DNA from: Tricholomella constricta
Taxonomy: Eukaryota; Basidiomycota; Agaricomycetes; Agaricales; Lyophyllaceae
DNA: 64,000 bases
Reading direction: 5' to 3'
Assembly: GCA_013368375.1 (NCBI GenBank)
Contig: JAACJP010000002.1
Span: 496,001 to 560,000 of the forward strand
Both the position numbers and the translations under genes were made by a program. A model generated the notes under the pieces. It did no database searches, was not told where the DNA came from, and saw only the letters and a program-made list of their open reading frames with translations. Of the stretch, positions 32,839 through 43,354 are shown in pieces (positions within the stretch are counted from its first letter, which is position 1; every line of letters starts with the position of its first letter).

Positions 32839-35344
32839 ATGTCTACTCCATCTACAAGGCCCAATGCATCCAGCAGCTGGATCTCTGAACTGGGTCAGTT
32901 GCACCTCACCAATCTCGTGAGAACGAGGCTGGATTACACTCCTTATGATTATCAACTCTATGCTGCGGGATGCATTTTAAATGGGCTGGATGTCATGTGC
33001 ATCAATGCGACTGGAGGGGGAAAATCGGGTCTGATTTACATACCAGCCATTGCACGGAAGGACATGATCATCCTGGTGATTGAACCTACAAATTTTCTCG
33101 AGCATGACATGGTGAGTTATCAAAAATCATCAAAGAGCACTTCTGAAGCTTGATACAGGCTCGAAATCTGGGCGCTAAAGGAGTCACTGCCATTGCAATT
33201 AATGCAGAGGCCCAAGAAACAGCCCTCCGTGCAGGACGAAACCTCTGGGCAGAAGCGCAGGACTGTCGCTACCAAGTCATTACTATCTCCCCCGAGTCCT
33301 TGCGATCATCCGAGTTCGATAAGCTCCTTGCTGACCCGACCTTCTATAAGCGTTGGGGTTTGCTTGTTGTTGACGAAGTCCATCTCATTGATGAATGGGG
33401 ACGAGACTTTCGACCCCTTTATCAGGACATCTGGTCGGTACGCTCCCGTGGCCCTGATGGGCTCGTTGTTGTTGCACTCTCGGCTACCGTTGAACCTGGG
33501 CACCAAACCGATGCCATTATCCGACACTTGGGCTTTCGAAAGGGCAAATATTTTCTGGACCGACGTGACTGTGAACGCCACAACATCGACTTCATATTCC
33601 GGGATATTGAGTTCTCTTTCACAGGGCAGACATTTCGGGACCTTGACTGGCTCATTCCTCCTGGATTGAAAAAGGCATCTGATGTTCCGAAGTGCCTAGT
33701 TTACTGCGAGACCATCGAGATGGGACATCGTATGGTAACTTATCTCCGATCACTTCTTCCTCCTCCCCTGAAGCAACACGCCCACACCGTCATCCGCCAC
33801 ATGCATTCTCTGAACTGCCCAGACTGTAAATCTGAAGGCCTTGCAGCTCTGTATGAATCCGGGGATGCGAGGACCATGGCGCTGTTTGTTACGACAGCTA
33901 TTTTAGAAGTTGGAATCGATGTACCAGACATTGAGTCTGTCGTGATGTTCCCTGCTCCTCTCAGCGCATCTTCCCTCGTGCAGCGAAGTGGCCGTCCCGC
34001 CCGTGGCAGAGGGATGCATGGGAAGGCCATTATTTACGTGAAGAAGACCGAGCTCGAGCTGGCTCGGAATTATGTCGAAATGAATCCTGCAGATCCACGC
34101 CTCCTCCAGAGCGAGAACAGCACTTCCACACCAACCATCCCTACTCCTGCTCCCGTCGACGCTCCCTTGCCTGCTCCCTCACCTGGTGTTCCCACTCAAT
34201 CTCTCACTGTCTCTTCTCCGTTATCTAAGGCTGTTTCCACGAGCAAGATACACAGACCAGCTGCGAAAAAGAATCCTCCTAAATCCAGCGCTTCACGTCA
34301 GCCATGTTCTGCTCTGCTGCTTGTTATAGGTGCACACCTCCGCGGGTTATGTATCACGCTGCAGATCAACATGATCTACCACAACCCAAATACATCGCAC
34401 AACTGTGGTCGATGCAGCTCTTGTATACCACAACCCCGTCCTCGGGCTCGAGTTTCTTCCACCTCGTCATCAGTGTCGTCTCAGGTACCCATCATGCTCC
34501 AAAGACCTGCATTTCTCCCGGCACCTACCACCAATGACAGTACTGATTCAATAAAAGCCAAGCTGCCTGGCCATCGAAAACTGACACAGAAGGACTCGGA
34601 AGAGATTTCTAATCGCCTTATCAAAGCTGCTCACCGAATCCTCTACTCAAGTATGTCCAGCGCTCCCTATACTTTATTCATATCACCGAAATGCTTCCTT
34701 CCTCCTCATTTCATCAAAGCCATCACCACCGATCTGTATCTTATCACAACCGAAGCCATTCTCAAGGATCGTCTCGAGGGCTGGAGATACTGGGATACAT
34801 GCGGACAGGCATTATGGACCGCTCTTTCCACGATCACCTTCGAGATTGCGGCACTTCAAGATAAGCGACATGCTATTTCTTTGAGCAAGCGACGCGCTGT
34901 GACTCAGCTCAAGGTTGAGGAGCGTGTCCGTGCTCAGAACATTGCAAATGGATTGGGACACATCAAACGAGTCAAGCTTGTTCTTTCTGGCCCTTCCGAA
35001 GCCACGTTGTTAGAGCCTCGAGCCGTCGAAACTCACGCCATGCCACCAGACCGTACTCAACCCACCCACGCAGCATTGCCTCACCCAACTATCAATTTCC
35101 CTCACAAGAAGCGAACTCTTTTGTCTGCCTCATCCCGCAATACTGCCCCTCCCAAAGTACGGCGCCAGACAAATAGTGACACTGTGCGTTTTTACTTCTA
35201 TCATGATTGGCGATGACTTATATAATGTTCTTAAAGGCTCCTTCAGTTGCTCGATCTCTGGGGAAGGAAAATTACCCAGGGCCTGGTCAATCAGATGCGT
35301 TACAACAAGGCGAGCTTCTAAAGCAAAACTTGAAACAGTTTTAA
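32839..35344 (+). CDS. RecQ-like superfamily 2 DNA helicase
   Basis: Three exons (introns 33112-33158 and 35184-35236) give 801 residues. ATP-driven DNA unwinding is inferred from intact motifs: motif I INATGGGKSGLIYIPA, motif II LLVVDEVHLIDEWGRDFRPL (DEVH plus the RecQ aromatic WGRDFRP loop), motif III VVALSATVEP, motif IV region KCLVYCETIEMGHRM, motif V FVTTAILEVGIDVPDIE and motif VI LVQRSGRPARGRG. A Zn-knuckle-like NCGRCSSC follows at about residue 520, similar to the RecQ C-terminal zinc site. The last 270 residues are Ser/Pro-rich then helical, with no recognised HRDC. Its stop is 24 bp from that of the convergent DUF6589-type gene. Housekeeping RecQ proteins (Sgs1/BLM) are larger and different; this resembles lineage-expanded, element-associated helicases. 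Confidence 0.9.
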
Positions 35345-35368
35345 TTCTATAGATCAACTTAATCTATT

Positions 35369-38298
35369 TTACTCGGTGTCTGAGTCGCTCTCACTGTCTG
35401 TGTCCGAATCACCTACCACATCTCCCAATACCAGCCTTCCATCAACCATCATGCTGGGGACAAACCGAGCAGCCTCGTCACCTTCGTCGTGCCCGTCCCT
35501 ACCCTCACCTTCATTCCCATTCCCATCGTTGGCCCTGTTCCCGTCATCACTGTGAATAGCGCCAGCATCGCGAAGTGTCCGTTCAATAAATTCCTGAATT
35601 TTTTTCCCATCGCTGAACTTAAGGTATCCGACCTCAAAATCGTCACGGGCAGCATGTCCACGATGACGACCAGCACAGAATTTATGAAGGCCTTGGTCCT
35701 CCATGTTCCTTGTCAACTCCTTCAGTGCTGCCGCCCTCTTCCGTTGACGATGTACTCCACCCTTCGCCGAAATTTTGACGGACCTGTTCATGGCAGAAAT
35801 TGCATTCAAGTAATGTCGGATGTTGATGGAAATGACTTCGCGGAAGAACTTCCCGCCAAATGTCATGTCACGATGCTGCGACATTTTTTTGAGCTGTTTA
35901 ATGTTCTTTTCCTGTAGAAGATCCATCGGAAACCAGCAGCCTTCAATTCCTGAAAGGTTACAGAGCCAGTTGTTCTTCACGGCGGTTTGTAGTGCCTCGC
36001 AGTATTCAAATTCAAAGTTGCATGCCAGCTCGAGCAACTCATTGGAGTACTTTGATTTGCCAGCTCCCGGGAACGTAAATGTCCAGAACTTCAAAAAGAG
36101 CGATAATAAGTAAGTATCTTGTTCACAAAGACATTCCAGGGTCCAAGTGACTTACCGACATTACGTTCAGAGCACGGCCGATGTCTCCATCCGCAATTGC
36201 GCACTGAAACTCGTAGTGCAGGACACTATCCCGCATTCGCAAAATCGTATTCGCAAGGACCTGGTCACCTTCAAATTTATCCTCCTTCCTTTCTATCCCG
36301 GAGTGACCAGGACCGACACTGGCTGTGTTCCAAGGGTCACCGATGTTAAAGAAGCTCTCAGCAAGATCACCACCTGCAAGCGCGCGACTGTATCCCTCCG
36401 TCGTCATATAGCGGTGTTGGATCTGACCAGATATTTCCAGCAGAACCTCGATTGGCATATCCTTGTTGGCGTCCTCACGGAAATATTCTGACAGATTTGA
36501 AGTCTTGAGATGTGTTCTGCAGTTTGGTCATTTCAGTCGACATTTGAGGTAGACGTAAGTCAATGCACTTACTTCCAACAATCCAAAATATCTGCCCGCA
36601 GCACATCGTATACGAGGTGTTGGGCTGGGTAATAATCAGGCCGCTTGATGTCCTTCACCTTTCGTCCGAGAAGGACATTTGTAGAGCAGAAAGAGGAAAG
36701 GTCGTCAGTCTGAGTAGATCCCCAATGTGTGTTGATGATGCGCTCGAGATCTGCCCAACCCATGTGCCACAGTTGGATGAGAGGAAGAACCCATCCGTAT
36801 TGAGTATAGCCATGCGGGCACGAAGCGAGAAACTTCTTCAGAGTACGTAGCTTCTCCACCGTTGACTGATCCCCGCCGACGATGACCAGGAGCTTCTCGA
36901 CCTCTTCTTTGGGCATATTCAGCTGATTTACGAGAAGGTCGTAGAGGACCTTCGCATTCTCGGCTGTATTTCCTTCATTGAAATCGGAAGTCGCAAGAGG
37001 GTGGATGGTGGTTTTGCGCCCACGCCGCATTCGGTGGACGGCCATGGTGGTACGAAAACGGAGCTTGACAAAGTCTCGATGATGTGCCAGTTCGGGGACC
37101 TCCTCAAGCAGGAAGTCTAAGCAATGAAGGGCCATGATTGCATTGAATTTATTCCAGTCAATGCGCTTGTACAGCACCTCAAGATTAAGCCCCTTCCGCC
37201 GTTCCTCTTCCTGCGCTTTTCGAAGCTTGTCAACATCAAAAGCCAATTCAACATCACAATCCTCCAATAGAACGAACGTTGCGGCAGTCCCATTCAGTAT
37301 GGTGTCGCGTTGTCCCAAGTCCGGTGTCCATGCACGAGCCATGCGATTGATGTTGTCGTAGATAAGCAAGAAGGCGCGGTGTTGTGCTTCCTCACGAATG
37401 ATGGTCAATGCCGAGGTCGAAAGAGCCTTAAGAAGCTCGAGAACTGTGGAATATGCTGTTGAGAGACCGATGCGATTCAATATTGAATAAACGCCATGCG
37501 GGGATGTGTGAGCAAACAACCAGACACCGACGATCTTCTGGAATGCCGTAAATTGAAGATTTCGAGCGTTCATAAGCATGAGGTAGGCAACGAGAACAAT
37601 CTGAAATGTAATGAGTAAAGCAGCATGTACAGACTATGGGCTGTACTTACAATGAGTGGGTTCCGACGGTTTTGGCCCTTTCCTGATGGTGGAGTTGTCC
37701 CGAGATGTTCAGCATAAGGAATCGAAGAAAGCGATTGACGGATTGATCTTGGGATGGCAGTGGAAATCAAAAGACGCAAAATGGTCGGACCTTTTTTTTC
37801 AAATGTAACTAGTACATTCTGCATCGAGAAATTCAGAATAAAGTCCCATGACGCCTCGTCGTTCGCTACATGGAACTCTTCTGATGAGACGCTATCCGCT
37901 TCCTTGTCAAGCTGATTCTCAACCTTTTCGATAGCCCACTGATCAAGGCAGTAGCGTGCCCTGAGCTCCTTAGCACGACGAGTGGCTTGGGCAGCCTCTG
38001 CAGAACGGTTCGGGGAGTTCCTCGCAGTGACCGGGGCGCTAAAACGATGCGAATGCATCATCTCGACGATATGATGAGCGCGTACTGAAGTTGTCCCATT
38101 GAGGAATGCGGCGACCATCTGAATCCGTGTCTGTGATAGTGTTCCGGGATGGTTGTCAAAGAGAAGTTGAAGAAAATCCCCGATGGTCCAGCCGTGCCGT
38201 TTTATCAAGCACAGAATCTCGTCGATGTGGGCTGAAGAAGTAGAGTCCAGGGTGCGGGGGTTAGTCGACGGCGCAGAGTAAGGCTGAGCGACCGGCAT
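35369..38298 (-). CDS. DUF6589-type protein, candidate transposase partner of the helicase
   Basis: Four exons (38298-37651, 37600-36573, 36516-36156, 36088-35369; introns 50, 56 and 67 bp) give 918 residues. The N-terminus has an RHGWTIGDFLQLLFDNHPG segment and a helical region. The core has LLIYDNINRMARAWTPDLGQ, NGTAATFVLLED, FNEGNTAENAKVLYDLLV, LLVIVGGDQSTVEKLRTLKK, LPLIQLWHMGWADLERI and FPGAGKSKYSNELLELACNF. It ends with basic HRQRKR patches and an acidic DSDTDSESDSDTE tail. I recognise this as the DUF6589 family, very numerous in Agaricomycetes. The spaced YDNIN, GGDQ and NELLEL acids resemble DDE/D nuclease motifs, but that is inference. A housekeeping role is unlikely. The family name is from memory. 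Confidence 0.78.
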
Positions 38299-39019
38299 GC
38301 AGGGCTCACGAACGTTATCTCTTGATCTTTTTGCGACAAGGCATTCACAACTCCGCTACAATCTACACTGCCAACCTTAAAGCTCCGACTGAAAAACCTG
38401 ACCTCTCGACAAGGGGCCCTCGGGGAATGCAGACTAGCTACTTAGTACTTATTAGAAATGATTTACGGGCTTTTGGCGGGTGGGAAAAAGGGCGCCGGCA
38501 CCTGCCGTGATCCGACGGCGATCAAATGGTCACGTGACTCGACGCGCCTGCGCGGAAAGCCTTCCTCCGAGTCCTCGCTCCCTCCTGCCCACGGCACGCC
38601 CTGTAGCTCCGTTGGTGCTTGTAAAAAAAAAATCGTCGCTGCGCGGCACCTCTTGAGTATGCATAGGAGGGCATATAATTGACCTGAAAGCTTCTGAAAT
38701 TGATTTTGCTCTGGAAGGAGTGCTTCTCTGCTATTATTGAAGACATTTTGCAATTCCTGACATGTACATATGAGCAAGAAAACAGCCCAGACACACTTGT
38801 AACTCCAATAGGCATGTATAGGATGCCAATACACAGTAGTGAGTGCCCACAGTCTTGCTGTTGACTGCTTAATGAGCAAGAAATGGTGCATAAGCTCCGA
38901 AATAAGGGGGATAAGTGCCCATAAGTACTTATTTCTGCGTGATTTACCGTAAATCAGGCTGATTTACGGGCTTGATTTACAGGCCACGAGCCGGGCCAGC
39001 AGTCCGGTAAATCAGCTCG

Positions 39020-39041
39020 GGGCGCGCGCTAGCGCGCGCCC
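39020..39041. repeat. Perfect 22-bp GC-rich palindrome
   Basis: GGGCGCGCGCTAGCGCGCGC plus CC reads the same on both strands. It lies inside the TGATTTAC array, 27 bp before a second GC hairpin. It could form a cruciform or be a recognition site. Confidence 0.9.
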
Positions 39042-39068
39042 ATCAATTCGGGTCCCTGATTTCGCTTC

Positions 39069-39088
39069 GCGCGGCCTCTCGGCCGCGC
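39069..39088. repeat. GC hairpin, 8-bp stem and TCTC loop
   Basis: GCGCGGCC TCTC GGCCGCGC is a perfect inverted repeat, close to the 22-bp palindrome at 39020. Confidence 0.9.
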
Positions 39089-39473
39089 CAACTTAAACAC
39101 CTCGATGGGCACACTCTGACGCTGCATTGGGCCCTTCCACAGACAGCACTTTGGCCGTTAATCGACAGTTATGAGATGCACAATTGGGCTTGAATTTGAG
39201 TTCACAATGACAAAATTTCCGAGGCCCTAGGTTGATTTTCCAATCCCAAAGCTTTATCTCACATCTGAACATAATATCTGGAGCCTGACAAAAAAAATTC
39301 AAAGCAGGTGCACATCTCAGAGCTTGAGTAACGATGGATTGCGTCGACCCCGCCCACGGCAGGGTCCCGCGCGCGTCCGTTAAGCGACGCCCGGACATTG
39401 CCGTGCTTTACGCTGATTTACATCCCTCAGCGTAAATCTTTCGAAATATCTGTACTTATCATCCTCCTCCACG

Positions 39474-42117
39474 ATGCTTGATCATTGCTCTATTTCACAC
39501 AAAGGTCGGTTGTCACAGCCATCTTGTAGCAATCCTTTTGACCTATACGCTTACAGGTGGTCTCGTACTCTGGTCGCGGTCATTTACACCGGACGCTGCA
39601 CACCTCGCATCATCTTCGGCGTCACCAGTAAATTCCCTAATCCGCGAGGCTCTGATAGAAGGCCGGACAGCGGAAGAGAAATATGAAAAGGATGGATATG
39701 CTGTCAAATGGACGTTTGTGAATGACCTTGAGCTGATATTTGTGGTGAGCAAGCACTCGATCACTGCCTTGGTATGCGTCCGAACCTGTTCTTTGCAGGT
39801 AGCCTATCAGCGCATCCTCCAGCTCACCTACGTGAACGACCTTTTGGCCGCTCTGAAATCGCTTTTCGTCAAATATTTCGAGCCGTTCCTCACGTCCTTC
39901 GTCGCATCATTGCATGCAATCAGCACAGCGAAGGTTGCGGCCAACGAAGTCACGTCCTGGAACTTTGTCAAAGCATTTGACGGTTGGGACACTGTGTTTG
40001 ACAAGCTTCTTAGAGGTTTGGAGGATAGGGCTGCTCAGGTAAGTCATGCATGACGTGTTTAAATTGATCAAGCATTAAACAAGAGATTGTAGGACCGCAA
40101 AGCACGTCTACGGACCGTCGCTCGGCCAGCGCCCGAAGAAAGCACTTCCCCTTCAGATGACCAGAGCACAGGTATGTCTGACAGACAAACATTTTCTTCG
40201 GATGCTTATCGCTGTGCGCAGCTCCGTCCCTGTCATCCGACGCTCCCCATGATGAACAACAAATTGCTAGAAACGTCCAGGCCCTTAAGAACCGTTTGCG
40301 TGGGCGAGGCGGCCGACGGGGAGGCGGGGTTTCCCGTACAGCGTCACGAAGTGGGGTGGACAATGTCCCGACTTCCGAGTGAGTTGCGGGCGCTGTATTT
40401 CTCCTTCAAATCCTTATGCGATATTCCAGCTCTGAATCCCCTGCCAAACGCAAAGCGAAGACAAAAACACAACGCAAATGGGGCGACGAGCCTGTCACTG
40501 AATCTGACATGGCGTCCCTCGATTTTAGCCTCGACAAGAATGAGGCTTCCAACGGGGCCATTGGCTCACACGATCTCCAAGCCCTCGTCGACCAGTCTTC
40601 TCTAGGTACACGCACTCGTGACGGGCTTTACGAGGTCAAAGATTGGGAGTTTTCCAAAGAGGGGGAGGCAGACAAATTCATTGCCAACGCTCTCCAGCCG
40701 GGAGGTGCTAAAGCTGCAGCACCGTCAGGCTCGCTAGGCACACTTGGTTCCCTCTTCGCTCGATTGACAGGTTCCAAGGTTTTATCTGAACAAGATCTGA
40801 AACCTGTGCTAGAGGGTATGAAGCAACATCTCATGAAGAAGAATGTTGCGAAGGAAATTGCGGATAAGGTTTGCGAGGGTGTCGGTGAAAGTCTTGTCGG
40901 GAAAAAAGTCGGCGGCTTCCAAAGTCTGTCATCCTTTCTCCACTTTTGTGATTCACATACTCAATCGTACGCGTCTTCAGCTACAAATGCGGCAGTCCGG
41001 ATGGCGTTGTCCACCTCCCTGACGCGCATCCTGACACCGAAGACATCGACAGATCTTCTCCTCTCCATCAGAACGAAGTTGTCATCGCCGTTGCCGTCCT
41101 CGCAGCAGCGCATGCCATACAGCATAACGTTTGTCGGGGTCAACGGCGTCGGGAAGAGCACGAACTTATCAAAAGTATGCTTTTGGCTAATTCAAAATGA
41201 TCTTCGTGTGTTAATCGCCGCGTGCGACACGTTCCGGTGTGTTGTAGCTCTTGCCCCGTTTGCTTCCATATAACTGATGCAATTACTATCGCCCACAGGA
41301 GTGGTGCTGTCGAGCAGCTCCGCGTACACGTCCGCAATTTGAGCATGCTTGGCGTCAACGGCGCGACGGACAGCAAGGGGCGTGTCGAGCTCTTCGAGCG
41401 CGGTTATGGCAAAGACGCGGCTGCCATCGCCAAGGAAGCCATAATGTTCGGTAGGCCGCTCATTCGATCAGAACTATCCTGTTCTCAATGTGTCTGTCTA
41501 CAACAGCAAGAGACAAGGATTTTGATGTTGTCCTGATCGATACGGCTGGGCGTATGCAAGACAACGAGGTATGTGCAGCTAATCTCTTGTTCGAAAGCCG
41601 GTTTGATGAGTCCATAGCCCTTGATGCGCGCTCTTGCGAAAGTAAGTCTATGTCTTATGTAGGGTCTTTCAACGGGATTGATTGCCTTTCCGCGTAGTTG
41701 GTGTCCGTGAACAATCCCGACAAAATTATCTTCGTGGGCGAGGCACTCGTTGGAAACGAGGCCGTCGACCAGCTGACGAAATTCGACCGCGCGTTGCGCG
41801 ATTTCTCATCTGCATCCAGTTCCGGGAAAGGGCGTGGTATCGACGGAATGCTCGTCACGAAATGGGACACTGTCGATGACAAGGTAAATTAGATTTTTCA
41901 CCATTCCATCATAAGATGACTAATCTTTGCTGCTAGGTGGGCGCTGCTCTGTCAATGACATACGTCACTGGCCAGCCCATCATTTTTGTTGGATGTGGGC
42001 AGGTATGTCATGTCAGTTTGGAGCTTCCATGGAGACCGCTGACTGTTCGTGCAGACGTATACCGATTTGAGGCAACTGAGGGTAGCGAACGTCGTACAGG
42101 CCATTTTGAATGACTAA
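39474..42117 (+). CDS. SRP101: Signal recognition particle receptor alpha subunit (SRX GTPase)
   Basis: GTPase on the ER membrane that docks SRP-ribosome complexes. The start MLDHCSISHKGGLVLWSRSF is the SRX N-domain opening, with intron 1 inside KG/GLVLW. SRX continues ASPVNSLIREALIEGRTAEE, VNDLELIFVVAYQRILQLTY. A charged linker (RLRGRGGRRGGG, KRKAKTKTQRKW) precedes the N domain (KPVLEGMKQHLMKKNVAKEI). G-domain motifs: ITFVGVNGVGKSTNL (G1), AACDTFRSGAVEQL (G2), VVLIDTAGRMQDNE (G3), GMLVTKWDTVDDKVGA (G4) and IIFVGCGQTYTDL (closing loop). Ends VVQAILND, stop 42115. Eight or more introns. The repeat array of the neighbouring block ends within 15 bp of this ATG's upstream side. Confidence 0.95.
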
Positions 42118-42358
42118 GTCTCCGGGAGGCACTTATCAGGCTGGTTCCTTCAATCATCTTTTTCGTCCGCTATGTATAGGGTTATGTACAGAATAAACAG
42201 TCTGTGTACATAAATTTGGGACAATCGGTATCGAAGATATTTATACTAGTATACAAAACATATGTAGACAGCAAGCCATCAAGTTGGATCGAATCACGAA
42301 ATCAAAAGATCGCAAGAAATAGCGCGTGCGGCGGGTAGTAGGTGGTTACCAAGAAAAA

Positions 42359-43257
42359 TTAAGGAGTGTGGTGAGCAAAAGGATGATTGTTCCCCGTCGT
42401 GTGCGACTTGAGTGGCTGGTTATATGAAGCTGTGGCGTAAGGAGAGCTCGCGCCGAATGCATAGCTCGAGTTCTCCAAGAAAGATGGAACAGGATGACCC
42501 GTACTGTTCAGGAACTGTGCAGAGGGCGCGAGATTCCGTCTCCGACGCCTCTTTATTAGAAACACCCCCAAGAATACGAGTACGAGAAGGATGAGAGCGC
42601 CGAGCACCCCGCCTGCAATGGCCCCCGCATTGGACTTGCGGGCGGCACCAGCAGCATTGGGCGTGCTTGTATTCGAGGCAAACCCAGGGGAGTCAGAGGC
42701 AGCGGATGCGTTGTTATCGTTGGAAAGAGTGGATACGATGCCCTGTTTCGCTCCAGTACCTCCACCCTGGACAGGACGATCCGAAGAAGCTGTTGGTGTC
42801 ACGATGGTAGTTTGAGAGGATAAGCCATCAAAAGTATGCGTGGGCGATGAGTTGTGTGGCCCAATTGTCCCCGTCGAGGTCAAAGGTGCCTTTGTGGATG
42901 GGTTTTGCTCAGAAGAACCCGGCTGGGACTGGGGTGCCTCCGGTGTCGGTTGCGATGGTTGCGATGGTTGCGATTGTGGTATTGGTGGCGCAGCGGTGGT
43001 GGGAGGGGGAGCTACAGGTGTCGTGTTTGGCAATGGTGGTGGTCGAGTTGACCCTTGCGCGTGTTTGGGGGGTTTGGTATAGCAAAAGTCTATAAGGCCA
43101 TGGCCGTCTTTGCAGAATCGTTCAGCTACATGTCGTAGGGCGTCTTCGAGCTTGGAACCTCGTCGCTCATACTGGCCAAGTAAAATGAGATGGACGATCG
43201 CAGTTGAGGCGCAGTTGAACGTACCTGGTGCGCCACGGGCGCTGGAGGGAAAGACAT
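42359..43257 (-). CDS. Single-pass membrane protein with Ser/Thr/Pro-rich ectodomain
   Basis: Two exons (intron donor gtacgt after APVAHQ) encode a protein of about 280 residues. A short N-terminal part QYERRGSKLEDALRHVAERF plus CKDGHGLIDFCYTKPPK contains two Cys. It is followed by a long Pro/Ser/Thr/Gln stretch with a repeated SQP unit, a glycine-rich entry and a transmembrane helix (AGAIAGGVLGALILLVLVFL), then KRRRRR and a Tyr/Asn-rich cytosolic tail. This resembles fungal wall-stress-sensor-like or adhesin-like proteins, but no WSC domain or clear signal peptide is visible. An alternative start (MSSM, around 43315) via another intron is possible. Divergent from GLO2, about 97 bp between start codons. 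Confidence 0.65.
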
Positions 43258-43354
43258 TGTGGCCAGCAGGTAGAAAGATAGTTAGCTAGTTACATAGTAC
43301 TTGGATACTCACACATACTTGACATTGTCAACGATCAGCATGTGATCTTCAGAT

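Larger units (their letters stand above)
38445..39459. repeat. Dispersed TGATTTAC / GTACTTAT motif array
   Basis: TGATTTAC occurs at 38459, 38940, 38960, 38973 and 39414. Its reverse complement occurs at 38949 and 39007, and a one-mismatch copy (GTAAATCT) at 39432. GTACTTAT precedes TGATTTAC by 6 nt at 38445 and by 7 nt at 38925, and flanks the last inverted copy at 39452. Such clustered, two-orientation oligomers look like subterminal protein-binding sites of a DNA transposon, or like regulatory sites. Confidence 0.75.
38299..39473. other. Non-coding repeat-rich region, right flank of helicase/DUF6589 block
   Basis: About 1.2 kb with no credible gene between the DUF6589-type start codon and the SRP receptor ATG. 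It holds eight TGATTTAC-type octamers in both orientations, GTACTTAT boxes at 38445, 38925 and 39452, an ATAAG array at 38890-38925, and two GC-rich hairpins. The composition swings sharply between AT-rich and GC-rich segments, unlike other gaps here. Confidence 0.7.
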
